64,000 nt of DNA from Armillaria gallica. Taxonomy: Eukaryota; Basidiomycota; Agaricomycetes; Agaricales; Physalacriaceae. The position numbers and the translations under genes are program-made. Shown here one piece after another: positions 36,249-47,534 of this stretch. The notes under the pieces were generated by a model. That model searched no databases. It was not told the DNA's origin and saw only the letters and a list, made by a program, of their open reading frames with translations. The stretch spans positions 5,394,001-5,458,000 of the forward strand of contig JBANDB010000002.1 in the NCBI GenBank assembly GCA_037576215.1, in the 5' to 3' direction. Position 1 is the stretch's first letter, and every line of letters begins with the position of its first letter.

Positions 36249-36466
36249 ACGTATGGGCAAGTATCTTCTTCATACCGATTTCTAGCTTGTGAAGTTATAA
36301 ATTGTACCCTATATTTTTATGTATAAATGCCTTTGGATACTTTTTTGGTGTCACAATCTCCGATCTAACGAGGGAAGCTTTCGCTATTCAGTTCTTCACA
36401 TAGCACGTGCGGAGGTATCCATTCGTGGGCAGCTGACCCCATCTAGTTTGACGGGTGCCTCTTCTC
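36249..36466. other. Intergenic between nuclease and P450
   Basis: Nuclease 3' flank and P450 promoter. Nothing else was recognised. Confidence 0.5.
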
Positions 36467-38834
36467 ATGTTTCTCCCTATCGACATGTTACCCTCGCTGA
36501 TACTTGGGTCTCTACTCGTCCTTTTGTTCGTTTGCTTTCGACGGTACAGATTCTCGAATCTACCTCCAGGTCCCTCGGGAGGTTTGTTCGGCTGTAAAGT
36601 GCCCCAGTTTCAGCCCTGGAAAATATTCTGCCAGTGGAACAGGCAGTACGGTAAGTTGCAAAGCAATCTCCAGTCTTGTACTGACTGACCGTCGTAAAGG
36701 ACCAGTGGTGTCGTTCCGTCTCGGGACGAAGAGAGTGATCGGTATGGATTAGTTCCAAACTATAACTGCGGCGCATTTCACATCTTCGGAATCTTAGTAC
36801 TTGGAACAATAAAAGCCGCCACCGACTTGCTAGTGTTGCGGGGAAACATATACTCTGGACGACCACGAAGTATAATTGCGTAAGTTATACTGCTTATTTG
36901 AACTTGAATCCCAATACCATGGTTTTCATGGGAAACTTATAGGCATGAGATTCTCTCTGGTGGGATGCGCGGTATCGGAATGTCCGATGGACCGCGATAC
37001 AGAAAATGGAAGACGGTCGGACGATCCTCTCGAATAATTCAACCCACACTGATAGGCTCATACAGTTGATGCAATGGGGTCTAAGCAACACAGCCGCACT
37101 TAACTACCAACGTCTTCAGTCAATTGAGTCGTTTCTTCTACTGAGAGATCTTCTCAAAGATGAAGACCCATTGCGATATAAAAACCGTCTGCGTCGGTGT
37201 GTATATTTCACGAACCATCGCGTGCTGGTCGTTGATATTTACCAAGATTTGCTATATCAATCGTGTGCTGTGTTGCTTATGGTCGTCGGATCAAGACTCT
37301 AGATGATGAGATCGTCGTTAATAACGTGAAAACTGCTGCCTGTACGCTTTTCTCATTCCAATTGATATTTAGAACGTGCTGATCAGTGGGCCTTGGGAAT
37401 ACTAGATTTTGACGAGTAAGTGAAGCCCTCCTTTGCTTAAATCCTGTTTTCATCTGGCACCCGATTTCAACTTTCAAGGATTAGGTGAGAGCTACGAATT
37501 CGAACGCTTACTATTATGGATACTTCTGTTAACCTCTTGTCTTAGTGTTCCAGGCAAATTTTTAGTAGATTCGGTGAGCTTTCACTGCGACTATACAAGG
37601 CTTTCTAACTCTTCCCTGACATCTGCAGTGGCCGATCCTCTTATATCTTCCTGTAAGAACTCAAAAAGCAGGGTTATCAATGCACCACCTCATCATCCTC
37701 TCAGAACTTCCTGCAATGGTTCCGATGGGAACCTGAAAAACGCCGTGCAGTGGATACAGAGATATACCTCTCCCTACTGAACGATGTTAAACATCAAACG
37801 CAGGATGGTACGGCGCATCCGTCTATGGCTACTCACGGTTTAGAGAAACAGCAAGAACTCGGACTTACGGACGTAGAAACCGCCTATGCACTCTCTGCGC
37901 CATGGGCCGCTGGAACAGGGACGGTAAGATCTCTCTAACGGTTATGATATCTTGATGATCCATTTGCAGACGATCGCGACCATTGAGATATTCTTGCGTG
38001 CGTGACCTCTCTCCAGTCTATGGCAGCATCAACTAAAGAGTGAATTTGTTGTACAGTGGCGATGCTTCATTATCCAGCCGTGATGAAAAAAGCTCAAGCA
38101 GAAATAGACTCAGTCACAGGACCAGAACGAATGCCTGACTTTAAGGACTTCGATACACTGCCATACATCCAGGCGGTGATCAAAGAAACGATGAGGTATG
38201 TCGTGTTCGTTACCCTTTCTGCTCATCGATACGTTGACACGAGACAAAAGATGGCGCTGCATCGTACCTATCGCCGTCCCGCATGCTGTGATGTCCGATG
38301 ATGTATATGAAGGCATGTTCATTCCGAAGGGCAGCACGGTCTATGCAAACATATAGTGAGCGCCAAAGATACATCTTCGAACAACAGCGCTAACGTCGAC
38401 TCGAAGTGCTATGACAAAGGATGAAACAATATTTCCCGTTGCGGAGGAATTCATCCCAGAACGCTTTCTTGACACCTCGGATCGCAAGATGATCAACTTC
38501 ACGCTACCATTTGGGTTTGGACGACGTCAGTGTCCTGGTACATACGTGGCCTGGCAGTCGATTTTCATTAGTGTTGTCAAGTAAGGATTTTGATCCGTTT
38601 TTAAGTTGAGATATATTGCTAATTATGTCTAGAATACTGTGGGCGTTCGATATCATGCCGCCTGTCGATGAGAAGGGCAATAAAGTGTTACCCTCCGTAG
38701 ACAGCTTCACGTCTGGCCTTACGAGACGGCCTGAACCTTTCAAGTGTTATTTCGAACCTCGAAGCTCTCAAGCAAAGGACATCATTATACAAGAGGCCGA
38801 CAAAGCTGAAATCGATGCTCTCGGATGGAAGTAA
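36467..38834 (+). CDS. Cytochrome P450 monooxygenase (first of two)
   Basis: ER-anchored haem-thiolate monooxygenase. Exon 1 gives an N-terminal anchor (LILGSLLVLLFVCFRRYRFS) and the Pro hinge NLPPGPSGG. Then come RQYGPVVSFRLGTKRVI and a membrane-facing part with ATDLLVLRGNIYSGRPRSII, GPRYRKWKT, and, after a 50-nt intron, LMQWGLSNTAALNYQRLQSI. Further on are FAISIVCCVAYGRRIKTLDD, NFLQWFRWEPEKRRAVDTEI, the I-helix WAAGTGT, the K-helix KETMR (ExxR), PERFLDTSDRKM and the Cys loop FTLPFGFGRRQCPGTYVA. It ends DALGWK. About ten introns. Most junctions are in frame, but between VNNVKTAA (about 37350) and VPGKFLVDS (about 37555) I cannot find a clean GT..AG solution for ADQWALGILDFD, so one exon is uncertain. 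Substrate unknown. Confidence 0.88.
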
Positions 38835-41800
38835 ATCTCTTACTCTAGTTTAGCAATGAATATGAACCACGTCCAATTCTGCTCGGCGATGATGTGTGGT
38901 AACAAAGGGCGTAGTCTAAGACCAGCTGTTGTGTGTGTTCGCGTTACATCAATGGACAGCAACTCCCCAGATCTGGCGCACTGACCATGGAGGGAAGCCC
39001 GACTTCAGGTCTGGAATGGCCATATCTAGATACCACCTGCTTCTACGCCAAATGTCCACCAGAAACAAGGAGCCCTCTTTTGTTGAGGTGACTTCGAAAT
39101 TCTATCAAACCGTGAGAGCACAGTGTGGATTCGTGCATGGTGCTACGTCTCGAACGTCATAGCAAAATAGCGGAAGCCGGATGGGTAGGGGCCGATCAGA
39201 CTTGCCTGAGAGCAGGAGGGATATCATTAGAGTGAAAAGGTCGGTAGATGAATGGCGGATTGACTAAACGAGTGCGAGACGAGCTGGTATATGAAATGCT
39301 GAAAGCCGTACTTGTCGCAGGTTCTAAGGCAGGGTAGAGTGTTCACTAGCAAGCTTCCAGGCTGCTTCATCGTCTCAAGCAAAGCTGATAGAATTGCACA
39401 AAGTCAGAGTTGCATAGAATAAACTACTACAGAAACATTCACAATCCACAATTGTCCCCCAGCTGCACATTGGTTATTCCGAGAGTCACTGCAGTCCGTC
39501 CAACCACGCTAAGTGTGCCATTTTGAGTCGTCTGATGTGCATCACTGGCAGCTAACAATTTACTTGAAGCGATTCTTGGGGGTCTCGGAGCCCTTCCGGC
39601 CAGTGGCGGCGCGATGTGGACGATATATCCAACATCTGATATGGATCATGTCAGCCAAACAGTTAGTACGAGTCTTGCGTACCCTGACGCCACGAAGGTA
39701 AAGTTGCTCGCCACGTTCTGGCTACCACGTCACTCATCATATCCAAGCCTGAGGACTAGGATGAAGAGGCGGAGAAGCCCGAAGGCTGGCTCGATAACGA
39801 GCCCTTGACCATCCTTGACCCTTCAAAGGCTCAGAGACACTGCATCCCCTGTGAACTGTAGCGATATCATCTAATTGCTTGACATTGGGACTGATCGAAT
39901 AGATCGTTGTCTAAGGGCAAGGCACCGTGACAGTAAAAATAGGCATACCCGCATACTGGGTAGCCCTCCGATAAAAGTAAAGATGATATGTGGAACACGG
40001 AGAAACGCCAGTTACTGAGAGAGTTTATGGCAAGTAGAGACTCGTGAACATGATAGTAGCTCCCTCGAACGAGAGTGGACATTGCTACCAGTTTTTGCGT
40101 ACCATGAACATTGGCATCCTTATACCGATATGTCCTATTCATGGGGGTTCTTAGGGTCCCAGGTCCTCTCGGAACGGAGATCCTTCGTAGGCGAGATTGA
40201 TGTGAAACGCAGTTCTCATGATTATAAGATGGAACAAGGGCGAGAGAAGATGGACATAAGAACCGCAACGGATGCCATCGTCTAGATTCTATCGAACACG
40301 CGGCCATCTGCGTTTAGACTATGTATTGTCAGTGGGAAACAAGCTCATCAGCGTCATTGTAGAGAAGGGAGCACTCAATTTTGGTGAACCCCGAAGATTC
40401 CGCGTCAATGGGTTTCCACTACGTATCTGTACTGGAGGTATCTTTGAACATACTGCGGAGGAAGGCGTCTCGCCAGCGTGGATATCGAAAGCTTCTGCAG
40501 ATGTTTGATTGAACTATCAGAGTCGCGGGCATACCCCCGATAGGCACTTCTGCCAAAAGATGAACAAGCTCTCGTCACTGAGCATTGCGATGCTAGAGAT
40601 CGATGAACACATTGAGTCACACTGATCGTAGGTATCAATGTCATCGATACCGATATCCAACAGAAAAGATACACGCCAAAGATTTGGGTTAGTACCTTAA
40701 ATTACCTCAAGGTTCACGGAAGCTTGCTAATGTCATCCGACATCCTGCCGTGGGACCTATGCCAGGTGTACGGTCCGGTTAGTGTGTGGGTCTCGTCAAA
40801 TACTGGTACTCACAATTGGCACAAGTCTCTTCCAGTAAGAGCACATTGGATGCAAGGAATCTACAATTACAATCTAGTAGGCTCGGTATTGCCAAATTAG
40901 GGGGACTGGATATTGATTCTGAGTTTGAAATCTGCCCAAATATGGACTTCTTTCCCACGGCATAATTAATGTCCCACCTCGTCTTCGACTCTTCGCATTG
41001 GCTTTGTGCATTTCTGTCACTTCTCTACGCTTCCTCAAGTATATATTCTCGTAGGTTTAGATGCTAGGAGCTGTTGTGCTCTGTTTTCAAGCTATTTGAT
41101 CCATGCAGGAGACTCAGATGTCAATATAAACATTTTTAGTTGCAGTTCTGTTGCTTCTGGCCTTTGCGTTGCTGCTAACAGAAAACCAGGAGACCATATC
41201 AAGCTGCTAGGAGCACGGGCAGAGCAATATTCCTGTTTTATGATATATTTTCTATATGAAGCCTGCCGCGAAGGCTTCCGTCGCTCAGTAAATTGTTCAG
41301 CACAAAGGAAAACATGCTTATTTATTGCAGATATTCATTTTCTGGTCATTCTGCTCGGTAGATTGTTTATACAAAAAAAATATTATGGGTGTATTACATC
41401 AGACACTATTTGAGCCTTACATGAATGACAATTTAGGTTACAATGGCTATCAAACCATCTGCACTATTTTGGGTGCGCGAAGCACAGAGGAAAAAATCCG
41501 ACTCACTAGAAAGATTGCAACATGCTTCTGTCACATTGTGGTAATAGAACATCTGTGCTACAATGACCCAGAATCGTTGGAAGGATGAAAGTATGGCCAT
41601 GCCTCGAGCTCTTGCTTCCTAATAGGGTTATTTATTTATTATTTGATTTACTTCCCCTACCAGTATCGGGCCGGATTCTATGTTCGACAGACATCTGCAT
41701 CAATATATGACTCGGAGAATGAGAAAGGCGCTGTACATGTGCGCTCGTTGGGCTGCCATAGATAACATGTAATGAAAATAGAACATTTGATGGCTCCAGA

Positions 41801-42317
41801 TCAGTTTCAGAGTGCGAATTTATTGAAAGTATGGAAGACATCAATACGCAGTAGTATGGTCGATCACGAGAGTTAATAGGTTTCGTCGAGTCTACAATAG
41901 TAAACTTTTGTGCAGCTTGCGTAGCGCCTAGTATGGAAGATGCAGGCCTAGGGTGTTCCGAGTCCCGACATGGTGTAGCAACCAGACATCTCCGCAGTCA
42001 TCATGAGGTTCCCTCGATGGCAGTGGAACTAGCAAGGGCCCCGCCCAAGGTAACCAATTGTCAGTGCTTATTGCTACAGAACGTTTCTGCATTGAGGACT
42101 ATGATTGTTTGACAGCTTGCCGAGAACTCAGAATGTTGCGGCGTGCTGAGTAATGATGCGCACTTTGCCGAGCGGAGTTCAAACGCTCCATGGCGCTGCT
42201 GCGCTGCGCAGGTGTTGGTTCTGCTCGAAACCTACCTTTGTGACTCACATATCCACCTTTGTGCGTTCTTCCAACTCATTCAAACGAATTTATCAGAACT
42301 TTGATCCAGAGAACTCA
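38835..42317. other. Long gene-poor stretch
   Basis: No gene model holds over these 3.5 kb. A plus-strand open frame at 39614-39808 (GGAMWTIYPTSDMDHVSQTV) looks coding-like but is isolated. A further open frame at 41006-41413 has hydrophobic runs but nothing recognisable. Probably decayed transposon or gene debris. Confidence 0.35.
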
Positions 42318-43195
42318 ATGAAACTTTCAGTTATATCCTCTCTTGTGGCTGGTGCCAGTCTCGGTATGCTCCCATTCGTCTCAGGGTATCAAAGACTGAA
42401 TACCAGCAATTATTTCCAGTCAGCGCTGTCCCGATGCGCGTCGTGATGCTCACCGGCAATAGTGGCGGAAATGCATCTCCTGCCATTCACTTTGGTCATC
42501 CAGGGGTGTCGCACGAAGATGCTGTTGTACAGACCAGCACGCCCGCAGTAACTCATGGACGACCCTGCGGAGGAGGAAGACGCTTCCGGGAAAAGGCCGT
42601 CAAACTCTCCAATGCCTTCCGCCAGGCCCTTGGCTTGCCTCTCATCGAATCTGATCCCAAAGGCGATACTACCGTTCACGGTGGCGTTGTCAGGATTATG
42701 CCTTTTATCGGTGGTCCACCAACCATCGTTCAGCTGAACGAGACCGGCGACGAAGGCAAGACGAGAGGCGGTGACCGTGTGAAGGTTGTCAATGCCCTTC
42801 CTGTTGCGCACGGCCACCACGGTCATCATAGGATGCGCATGCACTCTCAAGAGTCGTTCACCTCTCGCCTGCATTACGCCCTGATGATGCTCGGTCCCTG
42901 GGAGGGCAGGGCTGTTGCCTTTGTCCTCGGTACGCCCTTCTGTTCACCTTGAGTTTCTTTCACTCAATGTCTTACAGGATGCGGAATTGGTGTCCTCCTT
43001 CGCATGATGTGGGTCCTTGCCCTTGTCTCCTACCGCGCCTTCAAGGGTGAGCGTGAGACCGATGAGTACTCTCACCTCCAGTACGGCGACGCCGAAGAGA
43101 TCGTCGTCCCACCCCCCACCTACATCTACGTTGATGAAAAGGTTCCTGTTATTTTTGATGCCGATGTGAAGCAAACTGAGGAGGAAGCGAAATAA
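42318..43195 (+). CDS. Small secreted/single-span membrane protein, His-rich (Agaricomycete hypothetical)
   Basis: Three exons (42318-42363, 42420-42929, 42978-43195) give 257 residues. The start at 42318 gives a signal peptide (MKLSVISSLVAGASLVSAVP) after removal of a 56-nt intron; the shorter candidate intron 42386-42419 would put the next exon out of frame, so it was rejected. The ectodomain has a Gly-rich basic stretch, NAFRQALGLPLIESD and VRIMPFIGGPP, then a His-rich patch (VAHGHHGHHRMRMHSQ), and SRLHYALMMLGPWEGRAVAF. A single membrane span crosses the second intron (AVAFVLGCGIGVLLRMMWVL). A short cytosolic tail is acidic (YGDAEEIVVPPPTYIY). The WEGRAVAFVLGCGIGVLLRM segment resembles an Agaricomycete family of unknown function. 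Confidence 0.75.
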
Positions 43196-43864
43196 GCACT
43201 CCCGCCAACATTCATTAACTCCTATTGTTCTATACTTTTCTACGGACGGACCTCATCAGTTACCATATTTTGTACTTCAGCGACCCATCTAATGGGTAAC
43301 CGACCAGACGTAGTGTACCATGTTTATCTCGAGTAGATTCCCAAGCGGAGCGCATATTATTAACGTACTATCCGTTGTCATACAAGCGTTTTACTCTCGT
43401 GGCAGGGTGATTGACTGGTTCGGAAGATGTCTGATGGTGCAGGATATCCCTATCCTGACGATGCCTTCTAAGATGACTGCAATAGGTCGCCTGAAAGTTA
43501 GGATGATTATACTTGTGAACACGTCAATGTCGGTAAGACGTGGTATGTCACTATTATTTGATAGTAACACCGGACTTAGTCCCTAAAAATCGACAGCCAA
43601 TAGAATGCAACACTACTATAAACGAAGTACTGTAATACGGATTGTGGAGGAGATGACCAACCAGCGTTCCAAATCGGGCAGGACAATAAGAGAAAAAGTG
43701 TAGACAAAAATAAGTGACTCAAAAGTTACCAGAAGGAGTCTTATTTGGTCTCAATTCTAATGACGACTTCATGTTCTCTCTCCCTCAATAACTTAGCCCA
43801 AACGGATTGTAAGTAACGCGCAAAGGATAGGTATTTTCGAACTGACCATAGGGAAGATAGCTAT
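43196..43864. other. Intergenic with one transposon-end-like repeat
   Basis: It contains the CACCGGACTT repeat described at 43568. No gene was seen. The last part should be the F-box promoter. Confidence 0.45.
43568..43650 (+). repeat. Solo copy of the repeat end found at 59450
   Basis: CACCGGACTTAGTCCCTAAA followed by AATCGACAGCC and later CTATAAACGAA parallels CACCGGACTTTGCCCCGAAA, AATCGATAGCT and CTATAAACGAA at 59450. Similarity fades after about 85 bp. No inverted partner was found nearby. Confidence 0.6.
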
Positions 43865-45604
43865 ATGGAATCAGCCTGGGAGACGTGTCCTGGTTGCTCC
43901 TGCCCGAATCATACCTCTACGCGTTATTTGGACAGCATACTTTCACTTCCAGTCACACGTAATGTCGACCTATCGCGTCTACAATCGTCCAACGCTGTAC
44001 CTCTTCCCTGCGAAGTTGATGCAGTGAACGATGCAATACTCGCCACGGAGCAGCTGCTAATGCAACTTCGACAGCATGCCACACAGCTAGCTTGTTCAAG
44101 AGATGCCCTGACGGAACAGGTTACTCACATGAACTCCCAAATTGTCGCTCTCACTCAGCGCTGTGAAGAAACTGAAGTGCGAATCCAAGAGCACAGGAAG
44201 GTCCTCAGCGTCATCAGGCGAGTTCCTATGGAGATTCTCCAAGAGATATTCTTCGCGACAGTGGACTTTCCACCTCGGATATATTCGGCATCTCCGACAT
44301 GGAGTGTCGACTCTTCAGCCCCAGCAATATCGCTATGGGATATAGAACTCGTTTCCAAGGGGTGGCGTAGTGCGTTGTTATCGTGCGCTAGGGCTTGGTC
44401 TTACATCGTTATCCGAGACGCAAGTCTTTTTGATCTCGGATATAGTGAAGTAATACGCTTGGGCCGACAGCTACAGCGTGCCCAAAACCACCCTTTATCC
44501 ATTTTCATCCATGAACCCCAGGGGACAAAAATTCGTTCCTCGCATCTCGTCATGTGTTTAATTTCCTTTGCTCACAAAATTCGCACGATGCATCTCAGTG
44601 TTTCCTATAACACCATCCCCCGTTTTTGTCCAATTGGCTCGTCCTTACGTTCCCTTCACTCCCTATCCATCACCTCCAATAATGCCTTTGTGCGCTCTCA
44701 TTTGATTGTCCCTGATCCTTTCGGGGACACGTTTCGTGACGCAGGAAACCTACGGCATTTGGAGCTTCAGGATGTCTATTATGCACGCATCGCCCTGCTT
44801 TCCATCCCTTGGCGCGCTATTACACATCTCAAGATTACCAATAAACTTGAAGCGCGCTTTCATCATTACACAGCACCTGAAGACATTTTGAAGGTTTTAA
44901 GCATAGCGACAAATATCGAAGACCTCGAGCTGCAGATATCACTCGTATCCCCGAACCCTTCAGGCGACAATAATACGTTGACTGCACCTAGTCTTCGTTC
45001 TCTGAAGTTCTTGGCGCCGATAAATCACTTTGGAAATATTTCGTCACTCCTCGACAGACTGGACATGCCATCATTGACTCAACTAGTCATCGAATGCGCA
45101 GACGGTACAGGAAGTTACATCGCACCCAACCAAGATATCATGAGATCCATCCTTGCACTCTTTGAGTGCTCCGGTTGCTCGTTGACCTTGCTCAGACTCT
45201 GCGACGTTCGCATGACATCGTACGACATGCGCAGTCTCTTTATACGACTGCCCACCCTCGAGGATCTACGCCTCGCAAATGTAGGCAATGATACCATCAC
45301 CAACACAATTCTTCGCGAGCTCGCAGTTATCGACGAGTCTCCACCTGCTTTTCCGAAACTACATACACTCCATATCGACGGTGCTTGGGGTTTCAAGCCG
45401 GCGAATTTCATCAAAACGGTTAGGTCGAGGCGCACACTGTCAACTAGCTATTCTCAATTACGATCTGTCCGCGTCGCGTGGAAAGCTGGCGTCTCTGATG
45501 ACATGGAGGATCGAGCGCATGCGGTTGCCTCCCAGCTTAAAGACTGCGAGGCTGATGGTTTGGAGCTTTCTTCGTTCGTATTTCAGAACGCTAGCTCAAG
45601 ATAG
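43865..45604 (+). CDS. F-box protein with leading coiled coil and leucine-rich C-terminal half
   Basis: Intron-less gene of 579 residues. An N-terminal Cys pair (CPGCSCPNH) precedes a coiled coil (about residues 50-115, DAVNDAILATEQLLMQLRQH and following). Next is the F-box (about residues 118-180: VIRRVPMEILQEIFFATVDF ... LVSKGWRSALLSCARAWSYI). The C-terminal 380 residues hold irregular leucine-rich segments such as LRSLHSLSIT, LRHLELQDV and LEDLRLANV. This is the usual layout of the very large Agaricomycete F-box family. The F-box should bind Skp1 of an SCF ubiquitin ligase and the LRR part a target; target unknown. The frame is intact, and single-exon structure contrasts with its intron-rich neighbours, as is common in this family. 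Confidence 0.92.
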   Translation: MESAWETCPGCSCPNHTSTRYLDSILSLPVTRNVDLSRLQSSNAVPLPCEVDAVNDAILATEQLLMQLRQHATQLACSRDALTEQVTHMNSQIVALTQRCEETEVRIQEHRKVLSVIRRVPMEILQEIFFATVDFPPRIYSASPTWSVDSSAPAISLWDIELVSKGWRSALLSCARAWSYIVIRDASLFDLGYSEVIRLGRQLQRAQNHPLSIFIHEPQGTKIRSSHLVMCLISFAHKIRTMHLSVSYNTIPRFCPIGSSLRSLHSLSITSNNAFVRSHLIVPDPFGDTFRDAGNLRHLELQDVYYARIALLSIPWRAITHLKITNKLEARFHHYTAPEDILKVLSIATNIEDLELQISLVSPNPSGDNNTLTAPSLRSLKFLAPINHFGNISSLLDRLDMPSLTQLVIECADGTGSYIAPNQDIMRSILALFECSGCSLTLLRLCDVRMTSYDMRSLFIRLPTLEDLRLANVGNDTITNTILRELAVIDESPPAFPKLHTLHIDGAWGFKPANFIKTVRSRRTLSTSYSQLRSVRVAWKAGVSDDMEDRAHAVASQLKDCEADGLELSSFVFQNASSR

Positions 45605-46829
45605 CGAGTTTAGTGTGGGCATTTTTCTTGTTTTCATTAGTCCCGTTAGACTAGGTACAGGAGACCATGACGATATTTCGACGTCATGATAGTGTACGGA
45701 CGTCATGAACCTATTCTTGCAACGATAACCAAGGTGGATGCGGAGCGTATATAGGATTCTTGACAGCGGAAATCAGACAGCTCGTTCCACTTTCTCAAAA
45801 CAACAAACTTCTCCCACTGGTCAACTTTTCCCTGTTGGAGGGACAACGTAAGGACTACAATATGGGCAGGCACTATCTTGCATTGAATCCTCGGTCCAGG
45901 TCCATGGCTTTGCCTTGAGAAGGGTCCTGGGACGCCTTATGAGCATCACTTGTGCGACCCCCGACATATCATGCCGATGGTTCTCCCATACTCTCCTGTT
46001 TCACTGATTAGAACAAAATATCTTTCTTTTCGCCTGTGATTGTGGCTGAATGGAACAGAAGTACCGACTAGTTTATCCCTGGGACCTTTACTCATGCATG
46101 ACATAATATGATACTCAAGTCTCCTCAATTTCGTCACTTTCATCTTCCTTCAGAAAAGAAACGAAGTTCATGAGCAACTCGGGTCCGCAAGAGTCAGAGT
46201 GCTCTTGGGGTCCACTACTTCCGAGCGTGTGGCGACTCCAAGCGCAAATAAGAGCTGGATAGTGTTGCTATAGCACCGACCTAGGCACCCGGAAAAGTAG
46301 GACCTACACTTATTCAGGGAGTTACATGGTTGTCGACACGTAATTGGCATTTGGAGGTCCCGAACTTATAACATAGAAAGCCCGAGCTGTGTATCCGTAA
46401 CGCCTCGAAAATTTCGTGTTATGTACATGTATCATCAGATTCGTTGATCTTCGAGTCAAGGTGACTCAGTTCCCATCAGCGCCGTCTATATCAATTGCAA
46501 TGCCGGTGCAGCCTGTGCCGTCACTCTACAGCGAGCGATGCGGAAAGCTGTCCCCGCTTGTGTCCCTGGGGTCAATGCGCGCAATCTGGTCTTGCATACC
46601 TTCTACACGGGTGTCACGGCTGCTACGAACAGAGAGCATGGAACACGTTTAATAAGCGCGCCCGAGTGATGCGCAGGTTAAATAAACTTACAATGGCAAG
46701 CGCCCGCGGAATTTGAATAACAACATTGTCACAAGCACATCGATAAGCGCCCCATCAGGGCATCGCCTCTTCTCGCTAATACGCATTTATCAAGTCCCGT
46801 CTCTCTGACAAACCATTCGCACGAACGGT
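45605..46829. other. Intergenic, no gene recognised
   Basis: 1.2 kb with only short open frames on either strand. No repeat or RNA gene was identified. Confidence 0.5.
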
Positions 46830-47534
46830 ATGAACAACTGGTGGCAAGGATTCAATAACTATCCCGTGGCAGGGAACATCTACGGCGGCGTAGGGGTCCC
46901 GTTCCAGCAAACTCCATGGGCCGGGGCCAATGCATACGCGCAGGACTTGGGACCTAGTGCGTGGCTTACTTGTCTTCTTCGCCGAGTTCCCACTTACCGC
47001 CACCCCTTCTCCCCAGTGCCATGGAAGGGCCGGAGCAAGCACACGACTCTGCACCCCATTCTCGCTGTGGATACCACGCTCCTCCGGTACGATTTGAGGA
47101 AGAAAGCGCATTCGTCAATATTGACGAATGCGTATTATGCGAATGCGCAGGTCCCGGCTACGATAGCGCCGGTGATGATTATGCGCCTGGTCTCGCTGGA
47201 TTTCCCGTGGACCATTGATATCAAGTCGACGCTGCCGATTACTGTTGAGACTATATGGGATGCGCTGCATGCGGCGATGCAGGAGGATATTATGGATTCG
47301 GAGTGGGGAGTCATCGTGCTCGATAAGAAGCTCCGGGGGACTGTCGAGAAGGCTGCGAAGAAGAGGATCGAGGCCGATAAGGCATCTAGCAAGAAGATGA
47401 AAAGGATAGACTGGTTGGGAGAGAATACCTGTTTGAAGGGCCTTGACCGGGACGAGCCCTTCGAGAAGGCGAGACTGCTGCCGGGGGATAAGGATTGTGC
47501 TGATACCTGGGTGGTAAAGATGTGCGCACCGTAA
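46830..47534 (+). CDS. DUF6699 family protein
   Basis: Basidiomycete-specific family of unknown function. ATG at 46830 gives MNNWWQGFNNYPVAG. A 60-nt intron (46957-47016, a multiple of three, so it reads through if unspliced) should join DLGPM to PWKGRSKHTTLHPILAVDTT. The domain runs over LRYDLRKKA, IAPVMIMRLVSLDFPWTIDI, LPITVETIWDALHAAMQEDI, MDSEWGVIV, and a basic helix to RIDWLGENTCLKGLDRDEPF, which is the usual family ending with hydrophobic strand and loop. About 214 residues after splicing. The Leu-His-Pro and Pro-Trp-x-Ile motifs are the clearest marks. Many mushroom genomes have several copies. No signal peptide or membrane span. Confidence 0.85.
   Translation: MNNWWQGFNNYPVAGNIYGGVGVPFQQTPWAGANAYAQDLGPSAWLTCLLRRVPTYRHPFSPVPWKGRSKHTTLHPILAVDTTLLRYDLRKKAHSSILTNAYYANAQVPATIAPVMIMRLVSLDFPWTIDIKSTLPITVETIWDALHAAMQEDIMDSEWGVIVLDKKLRGTVEKAAKKRIEADKASSKKMKRIDWLGENTCLKGLDRDEPFEKARLLPGDKDCADTWVVKMCAP

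Noticed and set aside
18437..38834. Secondary-metabolite gene cluster
   Set aside because: Redox genes (SDR, DOMON-b561, P450) are near each other, but no polyketide, peptide or terpene backbone enzyme is present and housekeeping genes are interspersed.
39614..39808. Coding exon with GGAMWTIYP
   Set aside because: Isolated open frame with no neighbouring exons; the hint of a JmjC-like strip is too weak.
42386..42419. 34-nt intron in the His-rich protein gene
   Set aside because: It puts the next exon out of frame; the 56-nt intron 42364-42419 keeps frame and gives a normal signal peptide.
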